Shown here: piece after piece, positions 42,994-52,905 of the stretch
Layout: every line of letters starts with the position of its first letter
Numbering within the stretch: the stretch's first letter is position 1
Assembly: GCA_021496925.1 (NCBI GenBank)
Contig: CP053915.1
Coordinates: 2,557,001-2,621,000, forward strand
Reading direction: 5' to 3'
From: Acidovorax sp. YS12
Lineage (GTDB): Bacteria; Pseudomonadota; Gammaproteobacteria; Burkholderiales; Burkholderiaceae_C
DNA length: 64,000 nt
Translations under genes and position numbers: made by a program
Notes under the pieces: generated by a model
The model's input: only the letters and a program-made list of their open reading frames with translations
Databases searched by the model: none
Told to the model about the DNA's origin: nothing

Positions 42994-43428
42994 TTACTCC
43001 ACGCGCTGCCAGGTCTGCGTGCGGCCGAACGGACCGATGGAGCCGCGCACTTCAAGCTTCTTGCCGCCCTCGATGGGGGTCAGGCGCAGGGTGTAGAACT
43101 TGCCGTTCTCGGGGTCGAGGATCTTGCCGTCCTCCCACACGTCCTTGCCCTCGGCCTTCTTCGCGTCCTTGATGATGCGCAGGCCCACCATGGGCTGGTC
43201 CTTCAGCTCATCGCGACATTCGGTGCACTTGGCGGCGGGGTCTGCACCCTTGCGCAGCAGTTTGTCGATGCGCCCCTCGAGCACGCCGCCGTTGTCGCCG
43301 ATGCGCACCTCCGACTTGGGCTCGTTGGTCTTTTCGTCGAAGCTGCGCCACAACCCGACCGGGGTCATCTGGGCCAGGGCGGGTGCCGTGATTGCTACCA
43401 AAGCGATAGCTGCTAGCGCTTGTCTCAT
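42994..43428 (-). CDS. DUF2147 exported protein
   Basis: A 144-aa protein with a signal peptide (residues 1-19, MRQALAAIALVAITAPALA) and the DUF2147 core: VGLWRSFDEKTNEPKSEVRI, a CTECRDE Cys pair and the tail RGSIGPFGRTQTWQRV. It is presumably periplasmic. The function of the family is unknown. It sits inside the beta-oxidation cluster, so it may be induced by fatty acids, though it looks unrelated enzymatically. The first dozen codons overlap a palindromic repeat arm, which has supplied much of the signal peptide. Confidence 0.85.
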   Translation of the reverse strand: MRQALAAIALVAITAPALAQMTPVGLWRSFDEKTNEPKSEVRIGDNGGVLEGRIDKLLRKGADPAAKCTECRDELKDQPMVGLRIIKDAKKAEGKDVWEDGKILDPENGKFYTLRLTPIEGGKKLEVRGSIGPFGRTQTWQRVE

Positions 43429-43450
43429 AAGGTCTCCATGGCAAAAAGGC
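43404..43450 (+). repeat. dispersed palindromic repeat, copy at the DUF2147 start
   Basis: The left arm GATAGCTGCTAGCGCTTGT is intact, but the right arm is decayed (AAGGTCTCCATGGCAAAAAGG). On the minus strand the intact arm includes the codons for QALAAIA in the signal peptide of the DUF2147 protein. Confidence 0.65.
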
Positions 43451-43496
43451 TGTTTTCTGGCGGGAGCGGCCGCGCCCCCGCCACACACCGCGCCGG

Positions 43497-45302
43497 TCAG
43501 GCCAGGGCGGCGTCGGTGTCCATCAGCACCTTGCAGCCGGCGCGGGCCGTGCGCATCAGCGTCTGGACTTCGGGGAACAGCTTGGCGAAGTAGAAGCGCG
43601 CCGTCTGCAGCTTGGCGGTATAGAACGGGTCGGTGCTGCCGGCGGCGATGGCGCGCAGCGCCACCTGGGCCATGCGGGCGAACAGGTAGCCAAACACCAG
43701 GTGGCCGGCCACGCGCAGGTAATCGACGGCGGCGGCGCCCACTTCGTCGGGGTTCTGCATGCCCTTGAAGCCGATCTCGGTGGTGAACTTGGTCATCTGG
43801 TCGCCCAGGATGGCGATGGGGTTGATGAACTCGGCCATCTTCTCGTTCACGCCCTCTTCCTGCACCAGCTGGCCGATCAGCTTGCCCAGCTTCTTCAGCG
43901 TGGCGCCGTTGTTGCCCAGCACCTTGCGGCCCAGTAGGTCGAGCGACTGCACGGTGTTCGTGCCTTCGTAGATCATGTTGATGCGGTTGTCCCGCACATA
44001 CTGCTCCATGCCCCATTCCTTGATGAAGCCATGGCCGCCGAAGACCTGCATGCAGGCGTTGGTGGAGATGTGGCCGTTGTCGGTGATGAAGGCCTTGACG
44101 ATCGGGGTCAGCAGCGCCACCAGCTCGTCGCACTCGGCGCGCACCTTCTCGTCGGGGTGATGGTGCGACTTGTCCAGCAGCAGCGTGCAGTAGATCTGCA
44201 GCGCGCGCGCGCCTTCGGCGTAGGCCTTGGCGGTGAGCAGCATCTTGCGCACGTCGGGGTGCACGATGATCGGGTCGGCATCCTTGTCCTTGGCCTTGGT
44301 GCCCGAAAGGCTGCGCATCTGGATGCGGTCCTTGGCATAGGCCAGCGCGTTCTGGAACGCCACTTCGGTCAGGCCCAGCGACTGGTTACCCACGCCCAGG
44401 CGCGCGGCGTTCATCATCACGAACATGGCGGCCAGGCCCTTGTGCGGCTGGCCCACCAGCGTGCCGACGGCACCGTCGATGGCGATCTGCGCCGTGGCAT
44501 TGGCGTGGATGCCCATCTTGTGCTCCAGGCCGGTGCAGTAGATGGGGTTGCGCGCGCCCAGCGAGCCATCGGCGTTGACGTTGAACTTGGGCACCACGAA
44601 CAGGCTGATGCCCTTGCTGCCCTTGGGCGCGTCGGGCAGGCGGGCCAGCACCAGGTGCACGATGTTGGGCGCCACGTCGTGCTCGCCCGCGCTGATGAAG
44701 ATCTTGTTGCCGGTGATCTTGTAGGTGCCCTCGGGTGCGCCTTCGACGGGCTCGGCCTTGGTGCGCAGCAGGCCCAGGTCGGTGCCGCAGTGGGGCTCGG
44801 TCAGGCACATGGTGCCGGTCCACTCGCCGCTCACCAGCTTGGGCAGGTAGGTTTGCTTCTGTTCGTCGGTGCCGTGGGCCAGCAGCGCTTCATACGCGCC
44901 GTGCGACAAGCCGGGGTACATGGTCCAGGCCTGGTTGGCGCTGTTGAGCATTTCGTACAAGCACTGGTTGACCACGTGGGGCAGGCCCTGGCCGCCGTAC
45001 TGCGGGTCGCACGACAGCGCGGGCCAGCCGCCCTCGACGTAAGTGGCGTAGGCTTCCTTGAAGCCCTTGGGCGTGGTCACGGAATGCGTGGCCACGTCGT
45101 GCTTGCAACCCTCGGTGTCGCCGCTGATGTTCAGCGGGAAGGCCACCTCGGCGGCGAACTTGCCGGCTTCCTCGAGCACGGCGTTGATGGTGTCGGCATC
45201 CGTCTCGGCATGCGCAGGCATCGCCTTGAGCTCGTCGGCGACGTGGAAGACTTCGTGCAGGACAAAGTGCATGTCGCGCAGTGGCGGCTGGTAGGTGGGC
45301 AT
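43497..45302 (-). CDS. acyl-CoA dehydrogenase (long, DmdC-like type)
   Basis: A 601-aa flavoprotein. The dehydrogenase core includes the FAD/substrate segments MCLTEPHCGTDLG and KIFISAGEHD, and the C-terminal half has QVFGGHGFIKEWGMEQYVRDNRINMIYEGTNTVQ, where the catalytic Glu is in YEGTN. An extra C-terminal domain makes it about 200 residues longer than short-chain dehydrogenases, as in DmdC-like enzymes. It introduces the alpha-beta double bond of acyl-CoA. It is the first structural gene after the TetR regulator, 40 bases downstream. Confidence 0.94.
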   Translation of the reverse strand: MPTYQPPLRDMHFVLHEVFHVADELKAMPAHAETDADTINAVLEEAGKFAAEVAFPLNISGDTEGCKHDVATHSVTTPKGFKEAYATYVEGGWPALSCDPQYGGQGLPHVVNQCLYEMLNSANQAWTMYPGLSHGAYEALLAHGTDEQKQTYLPKLVSGEWTGTMCLTEPHCGTDLGLLRTKAEPVEGAPEGTYKITGNKIFISAGEHDVAPNIVHLVLARLPDAPKGSKGISLFVVPKFNVNADGSLGARNPIYCTGLEHKMGIHANATAQIAIDGAVGTLVGQPHKGLAAMFVMMNAARLGVGNQSLGLTEVAFQNALAYAKDRIQMRSLSGTKAKDKDADPIIVHPDVRKMLLTAKAYAEGARALQIYCTLLLDKSHHHPDEKVRAECDELVALLTPIVKAFITDNGHISTNACMQVFGGHGFIKEWGMEQYVRDNRINMIYEGTNTVQSLDLLGRKVLGNNGATLKKLGKLIGQLVQEEGVNEKMAEFINPIAILGDQMTKFTTEIGFKGMQNPDEVGAAAVDYLRVAGHLVFGYLFARMAQVALRAIAAGSTDPFYTAKLQTARFYFAKLFPEVQTLMRTARAGCKVLMDTDAALA

Positions 45303-45342
45303 GTGCGTACTCCTTGAGTGATGCGTTGGGTGGAAAAGGGAA

Positions 45343-46017
45343 TCAGCCCGGCTGGCGCGCGTGCGCGCCATAGTGGGCCAGGATGTTGTCGAAGCCGGTC
45401 AGCGCGCGCTCGATCGAGCCCGCGTGGCGCAGGAAGCGCGCCTCGTAGTGCAGCGCCAGGATGAGGCCGTGGATCTCGAAGAGCATCTGCTCCTCCTTCA
45501 CGTCGGCCTGCAGGTCGCCGCATTCCTTGCACTGCTGGATGGCGCGGCGCATGGCGGCGTGCCAGGTCAGTACCGAATCGGCCAGCGCGTCGCGCACCGG
45601 GCCGGCGCGCTCGTCGAACTCGACCGCGCCGCTGATGTAGATACAGCCCGAGTCGATCTCGACCGAGGTGCGCTTCATCCAGTTGTCGAACAGCGCGCGC
45701 AGGCGCGCCACGCCGCGCGGCGCGGCCAGGGCGGGGTAGAACACCTCCTGCTCGAAGCGCTGGTGGTATTCGCGGATCACCGAGATCTGCAGCTCCTCGC
45801 GCGAACCGAAGTGCGCGAACACGCCGGACTTGCTCATGCCCGTGACATCGGCCAGGGCGCCGATGGACAGCCCCTCCAGCCCGATGTGCGTGGCCAGGCC
45901 CAGGGCCGCATCGACGATGGCGGCCTTGGTCTGCTGCCCTTTCTGCAGCGCGCGCCCCCGGCCGGTGCGCGCGGCGCTGGAGACGGAGGCTGTGCGAGAC
46001 TTGAGGGCGACGGGCAT
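45343..46017 (-). CDS. TetR-family regulator of the beta-oxidation cluster
   Basis: A 224-aa TetR-type regulator. The helix-turn-helix is SIGALADVTGMSKSGVFAHFGSREEL (about residues 55-80), and the C-terminal ligand domain is of the acyl-CoA-sensing size. ATG 46017 is used; the frame extends to a TTG at 46029. It heads the cluster of acyl-CoA dehydrogenase, DUF2147, FadB-type and thiolase genes, and is likely to repress it until acyl-CoA binds. A palindrome just upstream is a candidate operator. Ligand and regulon are inferred from position. Confidence 0.88.
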   Translation of the reverse strand: MPVALKSRTASVSSAARTGRGRALQKGQQTKAAIVDAALGLATHIGLEGLSIGALADVTGMSKSGVFAHFGSREELQISVIREYHQRFEQEVFYPALAAPRGVARLRALFDNWMKRTSVEIDSGCIYISGAVEFDERAGPVRDALADSVLTWHAAMRRAIQQCKECGDLQADVKEEQMLFEIHGLILALHYEARFLRHAGSIERALTGFDNILAHYGAHARQPG

Positions 46018-46032
46018 GGGAACAGGCAAAAA

Positions 46033-46046
46033 CGAACGTGCGTTCT
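46033..46046. promoter_or_regulatory. candidate TetR operator, palindrome CGAACGTGCGTTC
   Basis: The inverted repeat GAACG-TG-CGTTC starts 17 bases before the TetR start in a short AT-richer stretch. TetR regulators of fatty-acid degradation often bind such palindromes in their own promoters. No second copy was searched for. Confidence 0.6.
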
Positions 46047-46155
46047 ATTTTGCAGCAAATTCCCGGGCCGGGCACCCCCCTCCGGGAAAATAGGGAGGCG
46101 GCTCCAGACAACCGCTCAGCCCGCAGGCCCGAAAGCCATGGCTATGGCCGTGGCA

Positions 46156-47181
46156 TCACGCCTTCCCATACCGCAAGCAAGGCCGCTCCACCCCGAACCA
46201 CGACGCGGCCGCCAGCGCCAGCACCAGCACCAGCGAAAGCCCCAGGCACACCGCCAGCGGCCAGCCCTGGCGCAAGCACAGCTCCGTCACCGCCTGCTGG
46301 ACGGGGAATGCATAGATGTAAACCCCGTAGGAAATATCGGTGCGCCCCCGGCCCTGCCGCACCGGCGCCCCGGCATGCGCGGCATAGAACACCCCGCAGG
46401 CAATCAGCCCCCACACCGCCAACTGGCGCAGCGGCTCGGCGTCGGCGTAGTAGGCGCACAGCGCCGCCAGCAGCGCCGCCCCGGCCATCCACCCGCGCGG
46501 ACGCACGGCGTATGCGGCAAACGTGCCGCCCAGGAAAAAGGGCACGCCGAAAGCGCAGAAATCCGCCCACCGGAACACATCGGCCCCCCAGCCGCCAATG
46601 GCCGCCCAGCGGACGTCCCACTGCCCCTGGCGGGCGCCCATCCACAGGACCGCCAAGGCAACTACCGCTGCCGGAGAGGCCCAGCGCCGCCCCCGGGTGC
46701 ACCAGGCCAGCAGTGCCAGCAGCGCATACATGAACAGCTCATAGCGAATCGTCCACAACGAACCATTCACCGCCCGCGCGAAAGGGTTCGACTCGAACAC
46801 CCCGGGCAGCGTCTGCACCGTCGCCAGGCCCGCCGCGTTGTTGAAGAAGTTCATCCATGTTCCGGGCGCGCGCCAATAGGCCGCCGTGGGCAGGGTCGTC
46901 ACCGCCCAGCCCAGCACGAACACCGAAAACGCCACGGCCACCACCAGCCCGGGGAAAACCCGCATGCAACGCTTCAACGCAAAAGCGTGCCATTGCGGCT
47001 GGCGCATCCAGCTCTGCTGCACCAGATAGCCACTGATGAAGAAAAACACGTACACCGCCAGCGATCCCAGGCTGTGCCCAGGAAACGGCACCGGCAACTG
47101 CAGCCGGTACAGGAACAAGCCATGCGAGACAAAGACCCCCAGCGCCGCCGCCAGGCGCAACCCGTCGAAATGATTACCCAT
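46156..47181 (-). CDS. acyltransferase-3 family membrane protein
   Basis: A 341-aa integral membrane acyltransferase (OafA/NodX type) with about ten helices. The opening GLRLAAALGVFVSHGLF and SLAVYVFFFISGYLVQQSW contain the family's conserved His and Phe/Ser pattern, and SLWTIRYELFMY is the typical middle motif with Glu. It usually O-acetylates surface polysaccharides or peptidoglycan. The gene follows the ABC exporter gene after 7 bases, so both belong to one operon. Confidence 0.9.
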   Translation of the reverse strand: MGNHFDGLRLAAALGVFVSHGLFLYRLQLPVPFPGHSLGSLAVYVFFFISGYLVQQSWMRQPQWHAFALKRCMRVFPGLVVAVAFSVFVLGWAVTTLPTAAYWRAPGTWMNFFNNAAGLATVQTLPGVFESNPFARAVNGSLWTIRYELFMYALLALLAWCTRGRRWASPAAVVALAVLWMGARQGQWDVRWAAIGGWGADVFRWADFCAFGVPFFLGGTFAAYAVRPRGWMAGAALLAALCAYYADAEPLRQLAVWGLIACGVFYAAHAGAPVRQGRGRTDISYGVYIYAFPVQQAVTELCLRQGWPLAVCLGLSLVLVLALAAASWFGVERPCLRYGKA

Positions 47182-47188
47182 ACACGCC

Positions 47189-49051
<1,863 letters not shown>

Positions 49052-49133
49052 GGACAAAGGCCTCCTGCAGCCCATGGTACGCAGAGCGGCCCGCCTTTGC
49101 CGGCGTGGGCCTACCCGGGTTGCAAATCAGAGC

Positions 49134-49183
49134 AAAAAACGCCTCCAGCCCTTACGGAGCAAGCGCTAGCAGCTCACATTTTT
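49134..49183 (-). repeat. dispersed palindromic repeat, copy upstream of the ABC exporter
   Basis: On the plus strand: AAAAACGCCTCCAGCCCTTA, then GCAAGCGCTAGCAGCTCAC and TTTTTGA. It lies between slmA and the ABC exporter gene, both on the minus strand, downstream of slmA's stop. Confidence 0.85.
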
Positions 49184-49212
49184 GAAAAAATCCAGCGCCG
49201 CGAGGGCGCGGA

Positions 49213-49860
49213 TCAGAGCATCAAGGCCAGGCTGGCCTGCAGGTGCTCGGTGGGCAACTGGCGAAAGCCCGAGCGCGCGAAGCGCTGCAGCCGCCCCAGC
49301 GCGAAGGCCGTGAGCACGCTGGCGCCCACCTGCGCATCCACCGACGGCGTGCCGGAGCCGCGCGCCAGCGCGGCTCCGCGCAGCGCCTGGCGCAGCGTGG
49401 ACTCGATGCGCTCGAAGAACTGGTTCATGCGCGCCTGCAGGCGCTCGTGCTCCAGCACCAGGGCGTCGCCCACCATCACGCGCACCATGCCGGGGTTCTT
49501 CTCGCCGAACTGCAGCAGCAGCGCCACCACGCGCGCGGCCTGCTGGGCGCCGTCGGGGTTGCCCTGCTGCGGGTCCAGCGGCGCGCGGCCCACGATCTGC
49601 TGCGCCAGCGTGAAGACGGACTGCTCGATGAACTCGATCAGCCCCTCGAACATCTGCGCCTTGCTGGCGAAGTGGCGGTACAGCGCCGCCTCGCTCACGT
49701 CGAGCTGGCGCGCCAGCGCGGCGGTGGTGATGCGCTCGGCCCCGGGCTGCTCCAGCATGGCGGCCAGCGCCTGCAGGATCTGCACGCGCCGCTCCCCCGG
49801 CTTGGGGCGCTTGCGCGCCGCGGGCGCGGCGGACAGGGATTCGGGGGAGAGGTCGGACAT
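49213..49860 (-). CDS. slmA: SlmA-like nucleoid occlusion factor (TetR fold)
   Basis: A 215-aa TetR-fold protein closely resembling SlmA. The helix-turn-helix region ERITTAALARQLDVSEAALYRHFASKAQMFEGLIEFIEQ is almost that of the E. coli protein, and MNQFFERIESTLRQALRG matches its dimer helices. SlmA binds chromosomal sites and blocks FtsZ assembly over the nucleoid. The disordered N-tail is longer than in E. coli. The gene is next to the zinc-ribbon membrane protein on the same strand. Confidence 0.9.
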   Translation of the reverse strand: MSDLSPESLSAAPAARKRPKPGERRVQILQALAAMLEQPGAERITTAALARQLDVSEAALYRHFASKAQMFEGLIEFIEQSVFTLAQQIVGRAPLDPQQGNPDGAQQAARVVALLLQFGEKNPGMVRVMVGDALVLEHERLQARMNQFFERIESTLRQALRGAALARGSGTPSVDAQVGASVLTAFALGRLQRFARSGFRQLPTEHLQASLALML

Positions 49861-49908
49861 GGGCGGGCGGGGTTGCGCGGGGATTCTCGCACAGCCCCCG
49901 AGGCGGGC

Positions 49909-50949
49909 TCAGGCGCCCGCCGCCTGCGTTCCGCAGGCATGGCAGAAGCGGGCGAAGGCGCTCTTGCGCGTGCTGCAGTGGCCGCAGCGATCGAACAGGC
50001 CAATGCCGCAGTGCGGGCAGTAGTCGATCTTGTCGTTCTTGAGGTCCACCGGGCGCTCGCACCCAGGGCACACGCTCTTGGCCAGGCGCGCCAGCGCCAC
50101 GTCATAGCTCAGTTCCTTGCGCCGCTCCTGGTCGGGCAGCGCCTCGGCCTGCTTCTGCCGCTCCAGGTAGCGGTTCAGCGCCACGATGGCGTAGCGCCCC
50201 ACCAGCGCGGTGACGGCGATGCCGACCACATAGCGCACGTAGCCGCCGTAGCTGGGCAGGTAGGGCACGAGCTCGACGAAGAAGGCGAACAGCGCGAAGA
50301 AGATGAAGCCCCACACGAATGGCCACCAGGTGCCCTGGCGCTTTTTGGCGAACAGCCAGCCCGCCGCCACCAGCAGCGGCAAGGTGAGCGCCAGGCGGTA
50401 GAGGAACACGCGCAGCTCCACCGTGCGCTGGGCCGCGGCCAGCTTTTCGTAACCGCCGCGCTCCAGCGTGTCGAGCTGCTGCTGCGCGGCCTGGGCGCCC
50501 TGGCGCGCGTCCAGCAGGGCCTGCTCCTGCGCCTCCACGGCCTGCTGCGCCTGGCGCTCGCGGCCCTTGAGCGCATCGAGCGCCTGGGTGCGCGCGATCA
50601 CCTCGGGGTCGTGCTCTGCGCGCTGCGTGGCGTGGCGCGCGGCCAGCCAGTTGTTGAAGGTCTCGCGCTCGGCCTGGCTCTCGCTGCGCGCCTTGGCGCG
50701 CTGCAGCCGCGCCTGCTCCAGCGCGGCCTGGGCGTCCTGCTCGGCCTGGTGCGCCTCCTTGACCTGGCCGCGCAGCGCCTGCGCGGCCGCGCGGTCGAGG
50801 AAGTCGTCCACGCGCAGCGGCGCCTCGACCTTGGGCAGATCGCCCACGATGGTGCCGCCCAGCCCGATCAGGAACCCCGCGAACACCAGCGCCACCAGCC
50901 ACAGGCCGCGGCGAAACCACTTCTCTGACAGACGCAATGCCTTGCCCAT
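49909..50949 (-). CDS. membrane protein with coiled coil and C-terminal zinc ribbons
   Basis: A 346-aa protein. One membrane segment lies near residues 15-35, followed by a long Gln/Ala/Glu-rich coiled coil (about 60-165), two or three further hydrophobic segments (about 180-260), and a C-terminal section with four CxxC pairs: CPGCERP, CPHCGIG, CGHC and CHACG. These should form two zinc ribbons. It may be a membrane scaffold. I do not recognise a named family beyond the general double-zinc-ribbon type. It precedes slmA on the same strand by 49 bases. Confidence 0.75.
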   Translation of the reverse strand: MGKALRLSEKWFRRGLWLVALVFAGFLIGLGGTIVGDLPKVEAPLRVDDFLDRAAAQALRGQVKEAHQAEQDAQAALEQARLQRAKARSESQAERETFNNWLAARHATQRAEHDPEVIARTQALDALKGRERQAQQAVEAQEQALLDARQGAQAAQQQLDTLERGGYEKLAAAQRTVELRVFLYRLALTLPLLVAAGWLFAKKRQGTWWPFVWGFIFFALFAFFVELVPYLPSYGGYVRYVVGIAVTALVGRYAIVALNRYLERQKQAEALPDQERRKELSYDVALARLAKSVCPGCERPVDLKNDKIDYCPHCGIGLFDRCGHCSTRKSAFARFCHACGTQAAGA

Positions 50950-50992
50950 GATGCACCTCTCTCGTTGGGAATCCCGTTGGAAACTATGAATT

Positions 50993-51039
50993 CAATAGCT
51001 GCCAGCGCTTGCCACACAAGCACTGGAGCCCATTTTGAT
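50993..51039 (+). repeat. dispersed palindromic repeat, copy before the zinc-ribbon gene
   Basis: Left arm CAATAGCTGCCAGCGCTTG, right arm CAAGCACTGGAGCCCATTTT. It lies between the DUF2145 gene and the zinc-ribbon gene, both on the minus strand, close to the DUF2145 stop. Confidence 0.85.
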
Positions 51040-51045
51040 CTCTAA

Positions 51046-51834
51046 TCATTGCGTCACCCGCGGCGCCCCGGCCAGTTGCGCGCGCTCCAGCCAGACCAGG
51101 GCCGAGTCCACCGTCACCGTCTCGATGCGGTCGGAAAAGCGCTTTTCCGGCGGATGGTCGTCGAAGGCGACGTTGGCCGCCGTCACGCGCCCGCCCAGCC
51201 GGGTGAGCGGGCCGATCTTCAACACGCTCGGCTCGTAGCCCTTGAAGCGCAGCCACGCCTGGGCCTGGGCGCGCTGGCGCACGCTGGCGGGCTCCATGGC
51301 GGCGGCCAGGGTCTCCAGCGCCCACTGGTTGGACTGCTGGTATTTCTCGCCCCAGGCATAGCTGACCATGCTGTAGGGGCGCACGTGCAGCTGCGTGGCC
51401 TGGGCGTTGGCCTGCAGCACCGGCATCAGGCGCGCCTGCACTTCGGGGACGGGTACGGCCCAGACGGCCTCGTGGCGCCACAGGCCGTCGAGGAAGAACT
51501 CGCCCAGCCCCTGGCGGTACACCGCCGCCACCGCGGTGCCGCATTCGTTGAGCTTGTGCACCACGCGCCAGGGCCCGGCCTCGCTCTTGTAGGCCCAGCC
51601 GAGGTGCGAGTAGCGCAGCCCGTATTTCGACAGGTCTTGCCCGGCACGGCCCAGCAGCACCACGCGCGCGCCGCTGGCGTCCAGCGCCTGCGCGGTCCGC
51701 TGCGCCAGTTGCATGCCACGCTCGATGCCCTGCGCCGTGGGCTGGTGCGGCGCGCACGGGCGGCCCGCGTGCGCCGGCAGCCCCAGCGAGGCCCACAGCG
51801 CCAGCGCTGCGGGAAGAACGACAAGGCGGCGCAT
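51046..51834 (-). CDS. DUF2145 exported protein
   Basis: A 262-aa protein with a signal peptide (1-23, ending LPAHA) and the DUF2145 core. Recognisable stretches are GARVVLLGRAGQDLSKYGLRYSHLGWAYKSE, the NECGTAVAAVYRQGLGEFFLD segment and YSMVSYAWGEKYQQSNQW. The family resembles papain-like cysteine hydrolase-type folds in its NECG and H pattern, but that is only a guess. Function unknown; likely periplasmic. The start lies 2 bases after the stop of the small exported protein gene upstream, so the two are coupled. Confidence 0.82.
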   Translation of the reverse strand: MRRLVVLPAALALWASLGLPAHAGRPCAPHQPTAQGIERGMQLAQRTAQALDASGARVVLLGRAGQDLSKYGLRYSHLGWAYKSEAGPWRVVHKLNECGTAVAAVYRQGLGEFFLDGLWRHEAVWAVPVPEVQARLMPVLQANAQATQLHVRPYSMVSYAWGEKYQQSNQWALETLAAAMEPASVRQRAQAQAWLRFKGYEPSVLKIGPLTRLGGRVTAANVAFDDHPPEKRFSDRIETVTVDSALVWLERAQLAGAPRVTQ

Positions 51835-51836
51835 GG

Positions 51837-52289
51837 TCACAGCCTTTCGTTGTGCAGCAGGGCGCGGCCCAGGGCGTTGGGCACGAAGGCCAGCACCCCG
51901 CCCGCGGCGGAGAGGATGACGCCGGTGCCGATCACGCTGCACGACACCACCGTGCCCACGCCGTAGGCCGTGGCGCTGGCGGCGCGGCCGGTGAGTTCAA
52001 TGCTGGCCTGGGCCCCATCCGAGGCGCGCTCCAGCACGATCACCGTGCCCGTGGCCGAGGCCTGCACGGCCTTCACCGTGAGCACGGCGCCGCCCGCCGA
52101 CAGCGCCACCGGCAGCGCCGCCACCGCGCCGGCCGTGGCCGATGCCGCCCCCGACGCCACCACCACCGAAGCCACCGGCATCAGCGACAGGGCGGCCGAG
52201 GCCTCGCTTTGCGCCTGGGCGGCGCTGCCGCAGGCCAGGCCGGCAGCCAGCAGTGCCTGGGCTGCCAGGCGATGTATCCATGAAGGCAT
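51837..52289 (-). CDS. small exported Ala/Val/Ser-rich protein
   Basis: A 150-aa protein with a clear signal peptide (1-26, ending GSAAQAQ). The rest is rich in Ala, Val, Ser and Gly, with two long hydrophobic stretches (about 38-70 and 115-140) that may be membrane-inserted or beta-rich. AGGAGA precedes ATG 52289. It is followed by the DUF2145 gene with two bases in between. I do not recognise a family. The pairing suggests the two proteins act together in the envelope. Confidence 0.7.
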   Translation of the reverse strand: MPSWIHRLAAQALLAAGLACGSAAQAQSEASAALSLMPVASVVVASGAASATAGAVAALPVALSAGGAVLTVKAVQASATGTVIVLERASDGAQASIELTGRAASATAYGVGTVVSCSVIGTGVILSAAGGVLAFVPNALGRALLHNERL

Positions 52290-52333
52290 GTCGTTTCTCC
52301 TGAAAACCGGGTAAAGGGTGGGCACCGGCCGGT

Positions 52334-52822
52334 TCACTGGCCGGCCTCGCGGCGGCCCTGCAGGCGCGCCTCGCACAGATCGGCCTCGTGGCGGTCGCGC
52401 AGCATCTTGGCCAGGGTGAAGGCGGTGGTGATGAGGTAGAGCCAGCTCACGCCCAGGAAGGCCTTGTAGGTCGGGTTCACCTCCATGCCCCACAGGCCCC
52501 ACCCGGTCAGGGCCATGGCGGTGCCGAAGCCGCCCCATACCACCAGCTTCCACAGCGGGGTGTCGCCGTCGCCGCTCTGGCTGTCGCGCACGAACTTGGC
52601 CAGCACGAAGGCCGCCGACAGGCAGAACACATAGCCCATGAACATGAAGGCGCGCGCCAGGGGCTCGCCGGGCAGCCAGGCCAGGCCCGTGGCGCAGAGC
52701 AGCAGGGCGATGCCGAAGGAGGCCCAGACCTGGAACTGCCAGGCCTTGGTGTCGCGCTGGAGGGGGAGAGGAGCGGTTTGCATGGTGGCTGCACTCGGGC
52801 GTTGGTTGAACATGGAACGCAT
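52334..52822 (-). CDS. YiaA/YiaB-family inner-membrane protein
   Basis: About 162 aa. Two copies of the YiaAB two-helix domain are visible, FQVWASFGIALLLCATGLAWLP with FMGYVFCLSAAFVLAKFVRD, and LVVWGGFGTAMALTGWGLWG with LYLITTAFTLAKMLRDRHE. It gives four membrane helices with the conserved F(x)LAK(x)xRD ends. Function unknown. The start is uncertain between 52822 and internal ATGs at 52813 and 52783. Confidence 0.82.
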   Translation of the reverse strand: MRSMFNQRPSAATMQTAPLPLQRDTKAWQFQVWASFGIALLLCATGLAWLPGEPLARAFMFMGYVFCLSAAFVLAKFVRDSQSGDGDTPLWKLVVWGGFGTAMALTGWGLWGMEVNPTYKAFLGVSWLYLITTAFTLAKMLRDRHEADLCEARLQGRREAGQ

Positions 52823-52905
52823 GGTGCAGCGGGCGGGGCTTTAAAGTCTCATTTTTTGCACCAAGTTGCAAACCATTCACCACACGGCATCAAAAAACGA
52901 TACTT

